From Prosopocoilus inquinatus (Eukaryota > Arthropoda > Insecta > Coleoptera > Lucanidae), in contig CM069870.1 of the NCBI GenBank assembly GCA_036172665.1, positions 29,920,001 to 29,984,000 of the forward strand: a stretch of DNA of 64,000 nucleotides. Reading direction: 5' to 3'. The stretch's first letter is position 1. The number at the start of each line of letters is the position of its first letter. The position numbers were made by a program, and so were the translations under genes. Positions 44,279-56,782 of the stretch are shown here, piece by piece. The notes beneath the pieces are model-generated. The model made no database searches, was not told the origin of the DNA, and worked only from the letters and a program-made list of their open reading frames with translations.

Positions 44279-46696
44279 AACTCAAAAGTGTTCAGCAACT
44301 ACGTCGGCGAAATATGGATTATTAAGAATGAATAAGCTATGAAATATCCTAATCAATTTTTCAAAAAGGTAGGCCACCGAAGTGTAAATGTATGTCGTAT
44401 GCCAAATACAACGCTAAGCAGTTAGTTGGCAATTCATGTTTATGTTTTATGTTTTACCTTTCATGGCCTACCTTTATTAAAAATTTATTTAGACATATTG
44501 TACAAATTAACACTTTTTTATTTCATTTTTCAGTATATTATAATACAACGGCTAGAAAGTAAGCATAAGAAATAAAATATTTTATCTAGTCTAAACAGTT
44601 GCAAAAAATATATATTTTGTAATTTTGAAGATTCTAAAAATTCTATGAAAATTAATACCAACATTAGCAAGAATTATTATTGCATTATTTGTTAAGTCTT
44701 ATTGCATTTTTCGAAAATAAATGATAGTCGGCATTTATGGAATACCCATTCTTTGGGCCGTCATAAATTCTGAACTAAGATGCTGACTATTCAGATATTT
44801 TAATTAAAAATACTTTATGTTGTTTTCCAGCGGTTGCATATAATAAATTTAAGAAATATATATTTTTTGGGAAAATTATGTAACAAATTATAAAACATTG
44901 CATTTTCATGATATGATTTAAAATGGCGGGTAATATGGAATTGTCAGTTGGGGTGATATGAAATAAGGAAAAATATGCAACATTTTGAATTAATAAGGTG
45001 AAATACCAACTGTTGTACTAATCTACACTATAACAAACTAACTTTGGTGTAAGAAACACTTTCATTTAAAAAAAAATACCCTAAAATACATTTTTCTAGT
45101 ACCACACGAATACTTCCAAAACGATGAATTCACAAAATCATGTACTGTAAAGTTATGCAATCTTACTGGCTGAGAACATCTGTAGTAGTGACCTACAATA
45201 CCGAAATTCATGTTAATGCCAGAGTCGATTAACAGGTGGAGCCTCTTATTTTAAAAATACCGGTATTCCATATTAGCCGGTCTATTCCATACATGCCGTC
45301 TTTACCTTACATAAAAAATAATTATTGTATAGTTCACGTAGACAAAAATATTTAAAATTGTTTAAATATTTAATTGTGTTGTGTTTAATAGAGAAAACGG
45401 CGTAATTATACTGGGCGTTCCAAAACAACGTTTCAATATTTATAGACCTGTACATTTATAGGTACTTTAAATAAAATAAATGTTGCACATGTGCATATTG
45501 GAAAACTACATATGTATTAAAAGGATTTCCTTTGCCGACCCGATTTAGTATTAGACAACTTAATTTGAATTTTTCTCTAAACGTCCTTATAGGTCCTTTA
45601 CGAATAAGAAAGGTCATTTTGAATTTGTTGTAGTGTAAAGAGCAACGAAACAAATTATCATGCTATTACAATTGAATCGGTGTTATCTCGAAAACGATTA
45701 ATTTGCAGACCCAACTTTATTAAAACTTTCCCAACTTGTTTTCGGCCGTTACTACATGCTCCATGAATATTTAAATGTTGCTTTAGAACAGCCTGTATTT
45801 CCGTTCTTATAAGGTATGTCTGTGCATAATTTAATTAAGAATTTGTTTCGCACTATTTCAAATGCAATCTCAATTTTATATTTAACTACGAAAATGATTA
45901 GACAGTTGTACGTTAACAAAACGTTTTTTAATTAAAATTTAGAACGTATTAGACAGAAAATTATCTTCAAAATAATCTAATTAAAAAAACTGTATTCGTA
46001 ATAGTCAAAATGAGAAATAACATCTTGTTTCGAATGCGGAAATCCATTGCTCGAATACTATACAATCTCAGTGTGTCTTTTCTTACTATTCACCCACTTC
46101 ATGCGAGCTTCAAATGAATACTAATGACCTCTTCGTTAAAGAGCCACGCACGATTTAGTTTTATTGGGTAAAATCGCTTTTGCAACGTCGTGGAAAACCC
46201 AATTACGTTATAGTTTGTACAGGGTGTTTATTCAAAGCGAATTGCTTTTGTAAAACTGTTCAATACAGCCATAAAAATCATATGCCCTTTTTATTTCTTT
46301 TTTATACAAGGCAAAATCTTTCACTTACCAAATATCAAAATAATATTATACAGACTGTCTAAAATAACTTGTCAACTACAGGGACTTCCTTTATTATGTT
46401 AAAATATTGGTTAAATGAGAAAAAAGTTTCGCTTTTTAGCCTGCGTTAAAGACTTCACCAGATTTAAAATATTGATTACAATTGCATGATGAACTGAAAA
46501 CAACCAAACTTTTACTTGTTTAATATCTCCTTTATTTGTCAAAGAAATAAGTTAAAAAAAGAAATATCTACATCTTCCATTCATTCGACACATCACCAGA
46601 TTTTTTGTCTGATATTGTTTTTGTTTTTTTTTTATTCTGTCATGTCTAACTTTCTTTTAGGTTAGCCAAATTTTTAGATGAGAAAAAGATAATTTC
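44279..46696. other. No recognised gene
   Basis: AT-rich. An isolated TIR-like tip TACAGGGTGTTTATTC lies near 46217 without a partner. Frames at 45456-45653 and 46180-46362 have no motif. Confidence 0.35.
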
Positions 46697-47931
46697 AAGT
46701 GTACAGAATCTGCAGCACTAGAATTAATAGAATACATTCTAGCTAACATAGATGCCTATAATAAGACAATAGCTACTTTCTGCGATCTAAGCAAGGCTTT
46801 TGATCTCGTCGAACACAAGCGATTATTAGATAAAATATATTATTATGGCATCCGTGGAATTAGTCATAAGTGGTTGTCATCATATCTACAAGCCAGATCA
46901 CAGAGAGCAGAAATTAGATGTTTGGGTAAATGTAGTAGATCCTCATCACTTGATATTTACAAAGGTGTCCCTCAGGGGTCTATACTAGGACCAGTATTGT
47001 TTAATCTTTACATAAATGATCTACCTTTAAATCTAAATACTGTTAATAAATGTGTAATGTATGTAGATGACACTGTCTTGGTTAATTACGGAAAAAAACG
47101 TTAAGGTACTTTCAACTATGGCCAATAATGCGGTTGAGGATATGAAAAAGTGGCTTCAAGAAAATCAATTATTTCTAAATGAAACTAAATCTCAGTTCGT
47201 GGAATTTAGCACCAAAAATGCAAATGAATGCAATAAAGCAAAAATGATCTCTCTTCAACGTGTATCCACAGTTAGATACTTGGGTTTCGATTTGCATGAG
47301 AACTTTGATTGGGCTGAACACATAACCAATTTATCTAAAAAGTCAATAAAAATATATTTGCCTTAAAAAAACTTTCTTCTCTATGTGGCACAGAAACTTG
47401 CAGGATCTTTTATTTCAGTAAAATATATTCTCAGTTAAAGTACGGATAACTATTACTATTCGTATTATTCATAAGTTACCTTTTAGGTCATCATGTAGGA
47501 CTTGCTTTATGAAAAACGACTATTTAACTTTATCAAGTATGTATATTTATTCTGCAGCTGTCTATATTCGTAAAAAACTACATAGTTTTGAATCCAGCGC
47601 TGCAAGCGAAAACTGCAGCATACGTCAGCCATCTTTGCTTTTGCCAAGATGCAGATTAGAAATGCGTAGAAAAGGTCCTCTTTGCTCTGCTATTAGAATT
47701 TACAATAAACTTCCTAACAGGCTGAAAGAGGCTTCCTCTCTCGCTTTGTTTAAGAGTAACTTAAAATGTTGGCTTATTCGGGAGTGCTATTATTCTGTGA
47801 ATGATTTTTTTCTGGTAAACTAATGTATGTGATAAAGGTACACTGTTTAGTAAGTTTCTTTACAATTGTCCTAATTTTTTTTCCTCTGACAATGTCTATA
47901 TCTTTATATAAGATTTAACGACAATAAAGGA

Positions 47932-47967
<36 letters not shown>
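46697..47967 (+). pseudogene. Jockey/CR1-like LINE, 5' truncated, with (ATT)n tail
   Basis: It starts within RT: TIATFCDLSKAFDLVEHKRL (motif A, about 46770-46820), then YKGVPQGSILGPVLFNLYIN, CVMYVDDTVLVNYG (catalytic YVDD, about 47050-47090). A frameshift at about 47095 passes to KWLQENQLFLNETKSQFVEF. After more shifts, 47509-47823 holds the C-terminal domain with LLLPRCRLEMRRKGPLCSAI and IYNKLPNRLKEASSLALFKS. The 3' UTR ends in ATTATT repeats (47935-47967). No endonuclease domain remains. It is an inactive copy but the best preserved LINE here. Confidence 0.85.
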
Positions 47968-47969
<2 letters not shown>

Positions 47970-47983
47970 AGTATAGGAATATA

Positions 47984-48421
47984 CAGGGTGCTGCATTGAT
48001 GAACGCAATTGTGTTAAAATGTTGACTTTCCTTTCAAAATATTTAAGAAACATTCAGTAACGAATTTCAATTTATACTAAATTATAAACAAGGCCTTGAT
48101 CAGTAAATGTTAAAATAAATTACTAGAAGAGTTTTTTCTCTTAATATTTTTGAAAAATAACTAGATTTATTTATCACCTGTCCAGTTTTCACAATCATTG
48201 ATCAAGGCAAGGCAAGTTTAGTATAAACTGAATTTAGTTGAATCTTTTTAAAATATCTTGAAACTGAGTCAATGAAAAATTTTCAATCTGCCCAAAATCT
48301 TGCCGAGTACTTTAAAAAACCTAAACAAATTTTACTGTAAAATAATTAGGGAAACCAATAGTCGAGCACGTTTAAATTAACATGGGCTTTCCTATGTTGC
48401 GTTCATCAATGCAGCACCCTG
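47984..48421. mobile_element. CAGGGTG foldback family, copy 2
   Basis: TA, CAGGGTGCTGCATTGATGAA; the right end is TTCATCAATGCAGCACCCTG, then TA. Inner parts (TAATTAGGGAAACCAATAGT; CTTGATCAGTAAATG) align to copy 1 at 38431-38982. One arm has lost the AATCCCATGTT block. It is inserted 16 bp after the LINE tail. Confidence 0.85.
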
Positions 48422-49144
48422 TATATAGAACCTTTAAATTCTATCTAATCTGACAAAGTGTAGGGTATTCCAGTAGAAGAAAGAATACACTTTGCAGAGT
48501 ATAAAGTAATATTGTCTTGTAGAATTCTTAGATCAAATAAAGAAATATTTATTTGTTTAATATAGAAAATAACATCGTATTTGATAAACCCAAAAGCAAA
48601 CTAAAAAATAACGTTATATACGTATGCTACATTCTTTCAGGTAATCTGAAATATTATTTGACAATTTAAGCGATGCAGTAATACAGACATTTCAATATAA
48701 TGCAAGAAGAAGGTAATAATTGAAAACGTAAAATGAACTAAAAGCAAATCTTGAGATAATTAAAAAACATATTTAAATTAAACCATGTGCATTCCTCATT
48801 CGAATCTGTGGCGCTTACTTAACGATTAATTTAAGTTTCTGCTTACCGTTAACAAAGCCCTAAGAACTCCAACAGAGATTTGATAAGACAATTCCCTGAT
48901 AATTGAAATTTGGTGCGGTCTGTTGGTTTTTAAGTTGAGGATTTTCTTCAAAGGACAATGTTAATTAAAAAAGAAGTTTACTTAATAATGGCTTGATATT
49001 TATAATGCGATTTTGAAGATAACTGTATTTGAACAGCGGAAACCACTAATTAGAAATTACTATAATGAATTATAACGATTTTCTGCTAATCAAACCGATG
49101 CGGCCCCTTGCTGGATTACATATTTCGAACATGAGAATAATATA
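48422..49144. other. No recognised feature
   Basis: AT-rich, no motif. Confidence 0.4.
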
Positions 49145-49407
49145 CAGGATGTTCTAAAATTCAGTACGCAAATTTGTGCGTGAGTAAAGGGTGTCAAAAT
49201 ACATAAATTTTATTAAAATTAATAATTGTATTCAGAATGATATTTGTAGTTATTTATTATTATTATGTTATTGCATGTTATCATCGGTTATTATACCACT
49301 TCTCAGTAAGCTGGCATTTTAGGACATAAGTTTGTTAAGAAAATTTATTTGTTTCGACGTCCTCTACTCACGCACAAATTATGCGTACTGAATTTTGGAA
49401 CATCCTA
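49145..49407. mobile_element. MITE with CAGGATGTTC tips
   Basis: CAGGATGTTCTAAAATTCAG at 49145 is mirrored by CTGAATTTTGGAACATCCT ending near 49406. The inner AATTTGTGCGTGAGTA is mirrored by ACTCACGCACAAATT. Flanked by TA. Confidence 0.85.
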
Positions 49408-49599
49408 TATATGTATCTAATTAATTTATACTTAGCTGATAGGAATATGCCATAAGGCTTCTTGGTTAAAAATTTTCATAAAGTGTACGAATTTTAGCAC
49501 ATAAAAAATTAAATAATATATAAAAGCAGTAAAACTTTTTGTCAAATTTTTCAAATTAATATAATAGAGACTTAAAAATATTCACAATTATAAAATTTA

Positions 49600-49742
49600 T
49601 TGAGATAACTAGAACAGTCGGTGAGATCTCATTGGATTCTTCTACTGAAGAGACTCCAAACATTGCCGAAGTAGCTATTCACGGGATGCTCGAGAAATCC
49701 AATGCAATCAAAAACCGATTTGCAAATAGTTTTTTACCTGTC
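49600..49742 (+). repeat. Diverged solo unit of the hammerhead repeat family
   Basis: TTCTACTGAAGAGACTCC is followed by GCCGAAGTAGCTATTC, GATGCTCGAGAAATC and TGCAATCAAAAACCGATTTG. This matches the hammerhead half of the 33.5 kb unit. CUGAAGA is kept, but GAAA has become GAAG and stem II no longer pairs, so the ribozyme is dead. Confidence 0.7.
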
Positions 49743-52544
49743 GTAACATTTATTATTAATGATTCTGGAAAATTACATAATTTTTTCCCATAAATTTTTC
49801 TGGAGCTTTTTTGAATGCAAAATGCCGCTCATTGTTTTGCTATTGCACAATCCTATTTGTTTTTCTTAGAATAGTCTCTATTCTTTTGTGTATAAAATTT
49901 TTATAAGAGTTTCAGAGTTTAACTAGTTTTGAAAAGTAGTTTTAACTTTTATAACTTATGCTAATTCTTTTATTTATTACACTTATGGATATCCTAACAC
50001 AATTAAAAATTAAATTCTACTTCACCGGGAAAGTATAAAACATAAATTCCTCTGTGCTTCGTGAAAAACAAAATATATTTTGCACATTATTTACGGCATC
50101 CCTAGAAAATGGACAAGAAAATTAAATTGGGTCTGAAATTTCATAATCTGCACGAAATTAATTTTTAAAGCTGTTAGCCGTCGACGTAAACAAAGCTGTT
50201 TAAAGGACTGAAAATGAAGTAAACTGTCTTTTATTATTTACGCAAAAAAATGAGATCATATAAAAAAACTTCGAAAGCAATTTTAAACGTAAGGTAAACA
50301 GAGAATTTAGTCGTTATAATTTTAACCGTAGAATAGATTTGTTTGTGAATTTTTTGATAAATAAAATTGTCTTAGTATTATCTGCAACTTTAATGCAATT
50401 ATTTCATTAATAATTGTTTTGGAATTTAATGTCAAATTTGTATTCATGCAAGCGTATTGTAGAAATGTTCCATAAAAAAAAGTACAATATCTACTACTTC
50501 ATCAAATTTCAAACTTTATTAAACTATGTACGTCATGACATTTTTCTAAGTTCATATCGGAACAAAATAGACCTATTATTCGTTTCATTCAAAACTGAAG
50601 TTTCCTTCGCGCATGTCACTCTGTTGTCTACTTTGGAAACAATACCCTTTAAATAAAATTGATATGCACCGGGTTTTTTGTACTTCAATGGAATAATTGA
50701 ATGTATTGAATCAGAACAGAAAAAAATTAAGTATGTTAAGAAGTACGAAATCATTTCTTTATCCTAATTAGACTCAGCAGGTTGTAATATTCTACCAGCT
50801 CATTATTTAATTATTTATTAAACTCGAAAATGAAGAAATATACTATGCTAAGATAACTTCGGGTTTATTATGTACTCCTATATTTTTACTTTATAGAATA
50901 ATTTGGAAATTTTTAGTTTTACAAAATGTGTACAGTTGGGGAAATAGAAAACGGGACAGTAAACTTTCGTTAGTTTAAATCTTACTTCTAAATTTCGGTA
51001 ACTGTGGTAATTTATCAACCTTCACATTAAGTAAAATGATTAATCATTCCGTTTATTATTAAAAATTATAACGAACAAATACCTCATACAAATAAATCAT
51101 ACTAGTGTAATAATTAGTTTTTATTTTACTTACAATTATTGCCATGCGAAATAAAATGAAACAAAATAACAGTCATGCAGCCTTTCGATTGAATTACTGA
51201 ATGCAAATGTCCGGACATTGTTTGAATTAAGATTTCTAATGTACATATTCCACATCCGAAATGTCACATAGTTCTTCCAAAGGCTTTACTAATTCCATTT
51301 GATTCACTAGTCTAAAATTTTCACTAACATTTCCCTTAGAAAGAGGATACATTCTTAAGGACTCTATTTGACAAGTTATTCCTGACGTTCACTGACGATA
51401 ACAAATTAATTAGAATGGTCACGACTGTCACCAAGGAAACTTCATACTATCAAAATAATCGGAAATTTCGTTATAAGGCTTTCTATTTCCGCAACTGTAC
51501 AACTGGCATTCAATATTTTCAAATGTCGATTGTACTTTTTAAACAAAATTTAAATGCAACAAAATATAATGGGCATTTATTCCTTTATTATTTGTGTCTT
51601 ATAAATGTTTTACAACGGTGTTTCAGAATAAGTTTTTTTTTAATGTAATTAAACAAATTTGACTAATAACGTTCGGAAATCTTTTTATATAGGGATAAGA
51701 CCATTTGACGGAAATAAGAACTTGAAATAATCTAAGTATGAATTAAAACTAATAAGTACTCGCAAGTACCTAGGAATTCCGGAGCAAAAGGAACACATTT
51801 ATGTGAAAAGCACTTAAAGAACTTCCTAACAAATATCAAAATCCAACGACAAACAGACTTGACATTTATTGCAAGTAGTTCTGACGCTACATCGACTGCA
51901 TTTATAATGCAAAAGCAAGAACAGTTAATGGAATCACGTGACCCATATCTGTCATTCATCTAGTAAAGTTGGTAATCAGACTGTGTAACTTCACGAAATT
52001 CGGAAAGCTTCGAATATAAAAATTCGACTCAATATAAATGTCCTGTTAGCTGTAATATTTTTTATCTGAAGTATGATATATTGTATAAGTCCAACAATAA
52101 TTTATGCAACTAATGGAAACAACTTCTCGATTTGCTTTATCTTGTTTATTATGCTAAATTAAAAACATTGGTGGATCGTTTGAATTAATCACTGAGCGGC
52201 AAAATGTATATTGAATAGGCAAGTCTATACCGCAAATAATCAACAATTTGACGAAGCATGCAATTGAAAATATCAATTGATGATTACGACACATAACATA
52301 TAATTGGGGTTTATTATGTAACATTGATACTAACTTGATATGTAACAATTATTGCTATGTTTCAAGTGACCTTGCTAAATCGGTATTCTGTAAACAGTTT
52401 CCTAACAACTTGCAATTCGTATTAAGTGTGATTTCGAATTAATATGCATCTCTCTTCAATTGACGGTCGGCAATCGACTTGAATTATTATGAAATTATAT
52501 CAAGTTCTCTTCAATTATTGAACACCATATCAATTGATATCCAT
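49743..52544. other. No recognised gene
   Basis: AT-rich. Several short frames (50414-50656, 51415-51648, 51732-51959) show no motif and overlap one another. Confidence 0.35.
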
Positions 52545-53243
52545 ATCAATGTTACAGAATAGCTCTAAATGAGGAATTCTCGAGCAAGTTTGTTCTAGCA
52601 GTAAAAATCTGCATTAAAGAGTGGGAGCGAGTGCCAAGACGTAGTACAAGAAAAGACAGGCCACTTAACAATTCAGGGATACGAACGTTCCCATTAATCA
52701 GTTTGATTAAAAACACCAATGAAGCAATCACACGACGTGTTTCAAGACTTTTTAATTGAAACATATTTAAGACATACTCTTGGAAATTCTTCGATTTCTT
52801 TTCTAAAGTAAAGATATTTTAAGAATTTGCGCTGAATTCTCTCAATGTTATCAATGTGAACGCCATAATTAGGATTCCAAACCAAAGACCCGTACTCTAG
52901 TCGAGATCTAATATACGTGTAACTATAATACAGTTGTTTAATTGTAGCAAGACTGTTAAAACATTTACAAGTTCTAATTATCAAACCTAAAGTCTTATAA
53001 ACGGTATTCGTGATATTGTCAATGTGGCGAGTGAATGTCAATCTGCAGTAGAATGTTACTCCTAAGTCTTTAACATTATCACAGCGATTAATAGTTTCCT
53101 CGTTAGTAGTATAATTTTAAGACAATATTTTTTTTTCGTCTACTAAAAGAAACAGCAGAATATTTAGATGGGTTTAATGATCACTTGCGAAAATAATTTA
53201 ATATCATCTGCGTACATAAGGCATTTAACCCTGATATCCTTAA

Positions 53244-53513
53244 TTGAAATTAACCTCCGCCCACAATAAGTTTTATATCCGTAGATACGTATTTCGGCAG
53301 CTAAGCTGCCATCTTCAGTACGCTACCAACTTAAAAGCACTAAGAAAGATTTAAAACCACCTAATCATAATTAGGTGGTTTAAGTTGGTAGCGTACTGAG
53401 GATGGCAACTTAGCTGCCGAAAAACGTATCTACGGATATAAAACTTATTGTGGGCGGATGTTAATTTCAATTATCTCTTAAACCACAGTCTCCTTTACTA
53501 TTTTAGTTAACTA
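53244..53513. mobile_element. PLE-derived foldback (270 bp) with 10 bp TSD
   Basis: ATATCCTTAA at 53234-53243 and 53514-53523 brackets the insertion. Arms start TTGAAATTAACCTCCGCCCA and mirror to 53470, with CTGCCGAAA/TTTCGGCAG and an inner AACCACCTAATCATAATTAG hairpin. A 43-nt one-sided extension (53471-53513, ending ACTATTTTAGTTAACTA) follows the right arm. The 63.7 kb element has the same extension at the same length. No coding capacity. Confidence 0.88.
53280..53322 (-). ncRNA. Hammerhead-like ribozyme of the 53.2 kb foldback
   Basis: On minus: CGUA (53322-53319), CUGAAGA (53318-53312), unpaired U, stem II GGCAGC/GCUGCC with loop UUA, GAA, self-complementary stem III AUACGUAU, C, then UACG (53283-53280) pairing with CGUA. 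The opposite arm (53392-53434, plus) has a related but damaged copy (CTGAGGA, GAAAAACGTATC). Confidence 0.6.
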
Positions 53514-53816
53514 ATATCCTTAACAATATCATTGATAAAGTTAACAAATAACAGTGGCCCAAGTACAGAACGTTGAGGGACTATTGAGGTTGCTACGAAC
53601 TCAGTTGACTTTATACAATTATACTCAACAAATTGTCGCCGATCAGTGAGATATGAAGCAAAAAGGTGGAGTATGTGAGAAGATAATTGAACATAATTAT
53701 TGAAGGTAATTAAACATATTATTATTATTATTATTATTGTTATAAGCCATAAGTATTTAGTTTTTCAAGAAGAAGTTGATGATAAAAACGATCAAATTCC
53801 TTGGTCAAGTCTACAC

Positions 53817-54912
53817 AGGGGTGATTCAGAATAAGTGTCCGACCGCAGATAGTCTTTGAAAAAGCAAGGCAAATAACTGTAGACATGGGGGGGGGGTCTA
53901 ACTTGTGTAGTTTTTGAGATAAAATGGATTAAAAATTCACATGTAAACTTCTTGGTGGTCACTGGAATAACCGAATGCGTCACAACTAAGACCTCGAATC
54001 TGAGGGTCCAAACTCAGAGGCGTTGTATTCCGTGCGCGGCGGGGCTCGATTTCTCGCTGCATTTCTGATGGGCACGGGGATTCTACGATCGAATTCTACG
54101 TCTCATTAATTTTGATTTTGACGATTCTACATTCTCTCTCTCTCTCTCTTCTCTCCGTAAATATTGAAGAGTTCAAAATTTACTTGGAGAAAGCGTCTCT
54201 CCCAACATGTTATGTTGAGAAATTATTTTCTCGCTTTAAAAGATAAGACATTCTCACGGCAAATCGAAAAAAACAAACGAACGAAAATTTGGAACGTTAT
54301 TTAATCATTAATTTTAATAACGATTAATAGCTGAGAAATTTTGGTATTTTCTACCCTATTCGAATTTCGAATACCTGAGAATACTCAACTACACGCGTAT
54401 CTGTTAAACCGGGCAATCGAACGATTCAGATCTGCTCTACCCTGTGGGTGTTACGATGCGTAATCGGCATCTGGGAGACTGGACGGGCTATTTTCCTCGA
54501 TGCTGTAGTCACAACAGCAATAGACGTTCAAGGAAAAAAACACAAAACACGTTCATTTAGCCTTAAGAGGCGTTGTGTATGGCGGCCTATTCATCAATCA
54601 TGTGAATAGGCGTATAACAAGAAGGTCACATCGAATATCTGTTAACAAAAACCGTAAGCATACATCACATAACATTTACTTTTCGCTGACCCAGTAACAC
54701 AAATAGTTAGTCAACTCGATTTTAAAAATACATTACGCATCGTATTCCAATAGTCTTTGGTGCTACTCAAACGGTATCCATTTGGGGCACAAAAGACGTT
54801 GATTTTCCAAATGTCTCCGATAAATTTCTTTCTTGCAATTTGGAACTTCCATGACCTTAGCAAATACGTTCCTAACGGATCGGTTACTTATTATGAATTA
54901 CCCTATATAAAC
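53817..54912. mobile_element. 1.1 kb DNA transposon inserted in the LINE
   Basis: The left end AGGGGTGATTCAGAATAAGT and the right end in reverse, TAGGGTAATTCATAATAAGT, followed by CCGA in both, form TIRs of about 25 bp. Removing it restores the LINE reading frame. The interior includes a G10 run (53887-53896), a CT repeat at 54128-54149 and no recognisable transposase. Confidence 0.75.
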
Positions 54913-55357
54913 CACATTAACTTGTTTGAGGCAATCAACACTTTCATAAAGAAACTGAGAAATTGAAATTAAGTTTGTGATAGTGGATTTACCGGGCGTA
55001 AAACCATGTTGAATGGTTGAAAAAAATGACGAAAACTGATGTCATAGAAAAGGTCAAGTAAATTCAAGGACTTGACAAAGTCGCACGTAACCGCAATAGG
55101 TCCATAATTATCGATTTGTGACTTGTAACCTTTTTTGAAAAGAGGAACAATCCGAGATAGCTTCCATAATAATGTTGCATTGTAATATTAAATTGTAAGT
55201 TACAGTTAACGGTTTAACCAAAACATGAGCACAATCGCGAATTAAAAATACAGGAATTTGGTTAGGACCTGTTTTATTTGTGAATTTCAAAGTTTTGATA
55301 ACCTCCAGAATATCGTCATTTGTAATAAATACAATGTCAGCATCTGTAAGATGTATT

Positions 55358-55554
55358 ATAACTATAGAACGGATCTTGGTACTTATACCGGTGGAAGGGA
55401 GGAGTAAGGGAGGGCGACCGCGCCTTCGCGTCCTGCGTTGTTTGAATGTAATAGGACTGTGATTCAAATCAACGTAGGACGCGAAGGCGCGACCGCCCGA
55501 TCCTACTCCTCCCTTCTACCGGGACATGTACCAAGATTTGTTCTGTAGTTATAA
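55358..55554. mobile_element. GC-rich hairpin MITE, copy 2
   Basis: ATAACTATAGAACGGATCTT is mirrored by a right end finishing TTCTGTAGTTATAAC. The inner GGTGGAAGGGAGGAGTAAGG and CGACCGCGCCTTCGCGTCCT arms match copy 1 at 44083-44278. It sits at the 5' edge of the recognisable LINE. Confidence 0.85.
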
Positions 55555-56782
55555 CTACTTGTAAGTGTTCTTTATAGGTTGTTATACATCTTGTATATTG
55601 AAAATCAGTTTTTATTTATTTTGTGACATACAAGTGTATAACTAGGAAATTTAAATAAAGTGGCATTGCTTCAAGGTTTCCAGCTAATTTTGTATTTATT
55701 CTGGATACGCATGCCATACTCTACTTCTACAACTTGAAAGTATTAAGAACATAAAATAATATCCTATTTAGCAGATTTAGGGCCCCATTCTGTATCAAAC
55801 GCGTTAAATTTGAAGGCCTGTAAATTTTGTTGCTACGGTAACAACCAATCATAGAACTGTACTTTAAATTTGAAAGGGTCTCTAAATGTTAACAGCCCGT
55901 TAATAATTTAAAAATACGACTTATATTAAATTAATTACTATTGCTACGTAACATGAAGACCAATGAGTACATACATGGTTAGGCGGTTCGAGGACTAATC
56001 AATAGCGAGCAATGCATGAACAACCATGGCAACGTCCGAAGAATCCTAACCCTGCTTATATAGAACAGGTGAACATACGTTACGTGACATACTCTCAAAT
56101 TGCGAGATTTGTACCCGGCAATGATTACACGTAATGTATGTACAATTAAAATATTTAACAAAATGTTCACCTCCTACATTGATATTTTCAATCATGTTTA
56201 AAGAGACTACAGCAGACATTACATGTTATTAGGAGCATTCCTAATTTTTCCTAAATAAATATATTATGAAATGTAGAACACTCTTCTTGTGTTTCGGTTA
56301 GTTTAAGTGGGCTCGTAAACTTCCTAGTTCAATATTCGGCTTGACTAACAATTTACCCCCAAATATATTGACTCAACATGAGAATTGACCCAGAATGTTT
56401 GCGAACAGGGGTTGGCCGAGTCCTCATAAACTACCAACGATCAAAAAAATTGTGCCCTACTTCTTGCAACGAGATACATTATTATGCTTATGAAAGTTTT
56501 CCGAAATTACGGTAAAATATTATCTTTCAAATTGAACGCTTATCGCTTTAATTAACAGACAAGTACGTGAATTTTTAATAACAATAGTTTGTCACTTAAT
56601 CTAATTGGCTAAATATTTCTTCATTATCAAATGGTCGCTTTCGAACATACAGGGAGTTACAGGACTGTTACTCTTATCAACACTAAAGAATTTTAATGGT
56701 ATAGCTCTAGCTCAAAGAGGAAAAACGTGTGTTTTAAAATCTCTGCTAAGTAATGGGATGCAATTCATATCTAATAAAATAT
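55555..56782. other. No recognised gene
   Basis: AT-rich. Frames at 55979-56170 and 56605-56802 lack motifs. Confidence 0.35.

Larger units (their letters stand above)
52545..55357 (-). pseudogene. Jockey-like LINE interrupted by two later insertions
   Basis: On minus, from 55357: NDDILEVIKTLKFTNKTGPN and CAHVLVKPLTVTYNLIL (RT N-terminal region). After shifts, HGFTPGKSTITNL-type sequence near 55000. After the 53817-54912 insertion, NVVYVDLTKEFDRFYHQLLL rejoins in frame across the gap (motif A). Then VPQRSVLGPLLFVNFINDI (about 53580-53530), the 53244-53513 insertion, and RVKCLMYADDIKLFSQ (catalytic YADD, about 53230-53180). The C-terminal part at 53041-52552 has FNSLATIKQLYYSY, LEYGSLVWNPNYG and IERIQRKFLKYL. 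Frameshifts and stops make it inactive. The clean joins date both insertions as younger than the LINE. Confidence 0.85.
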
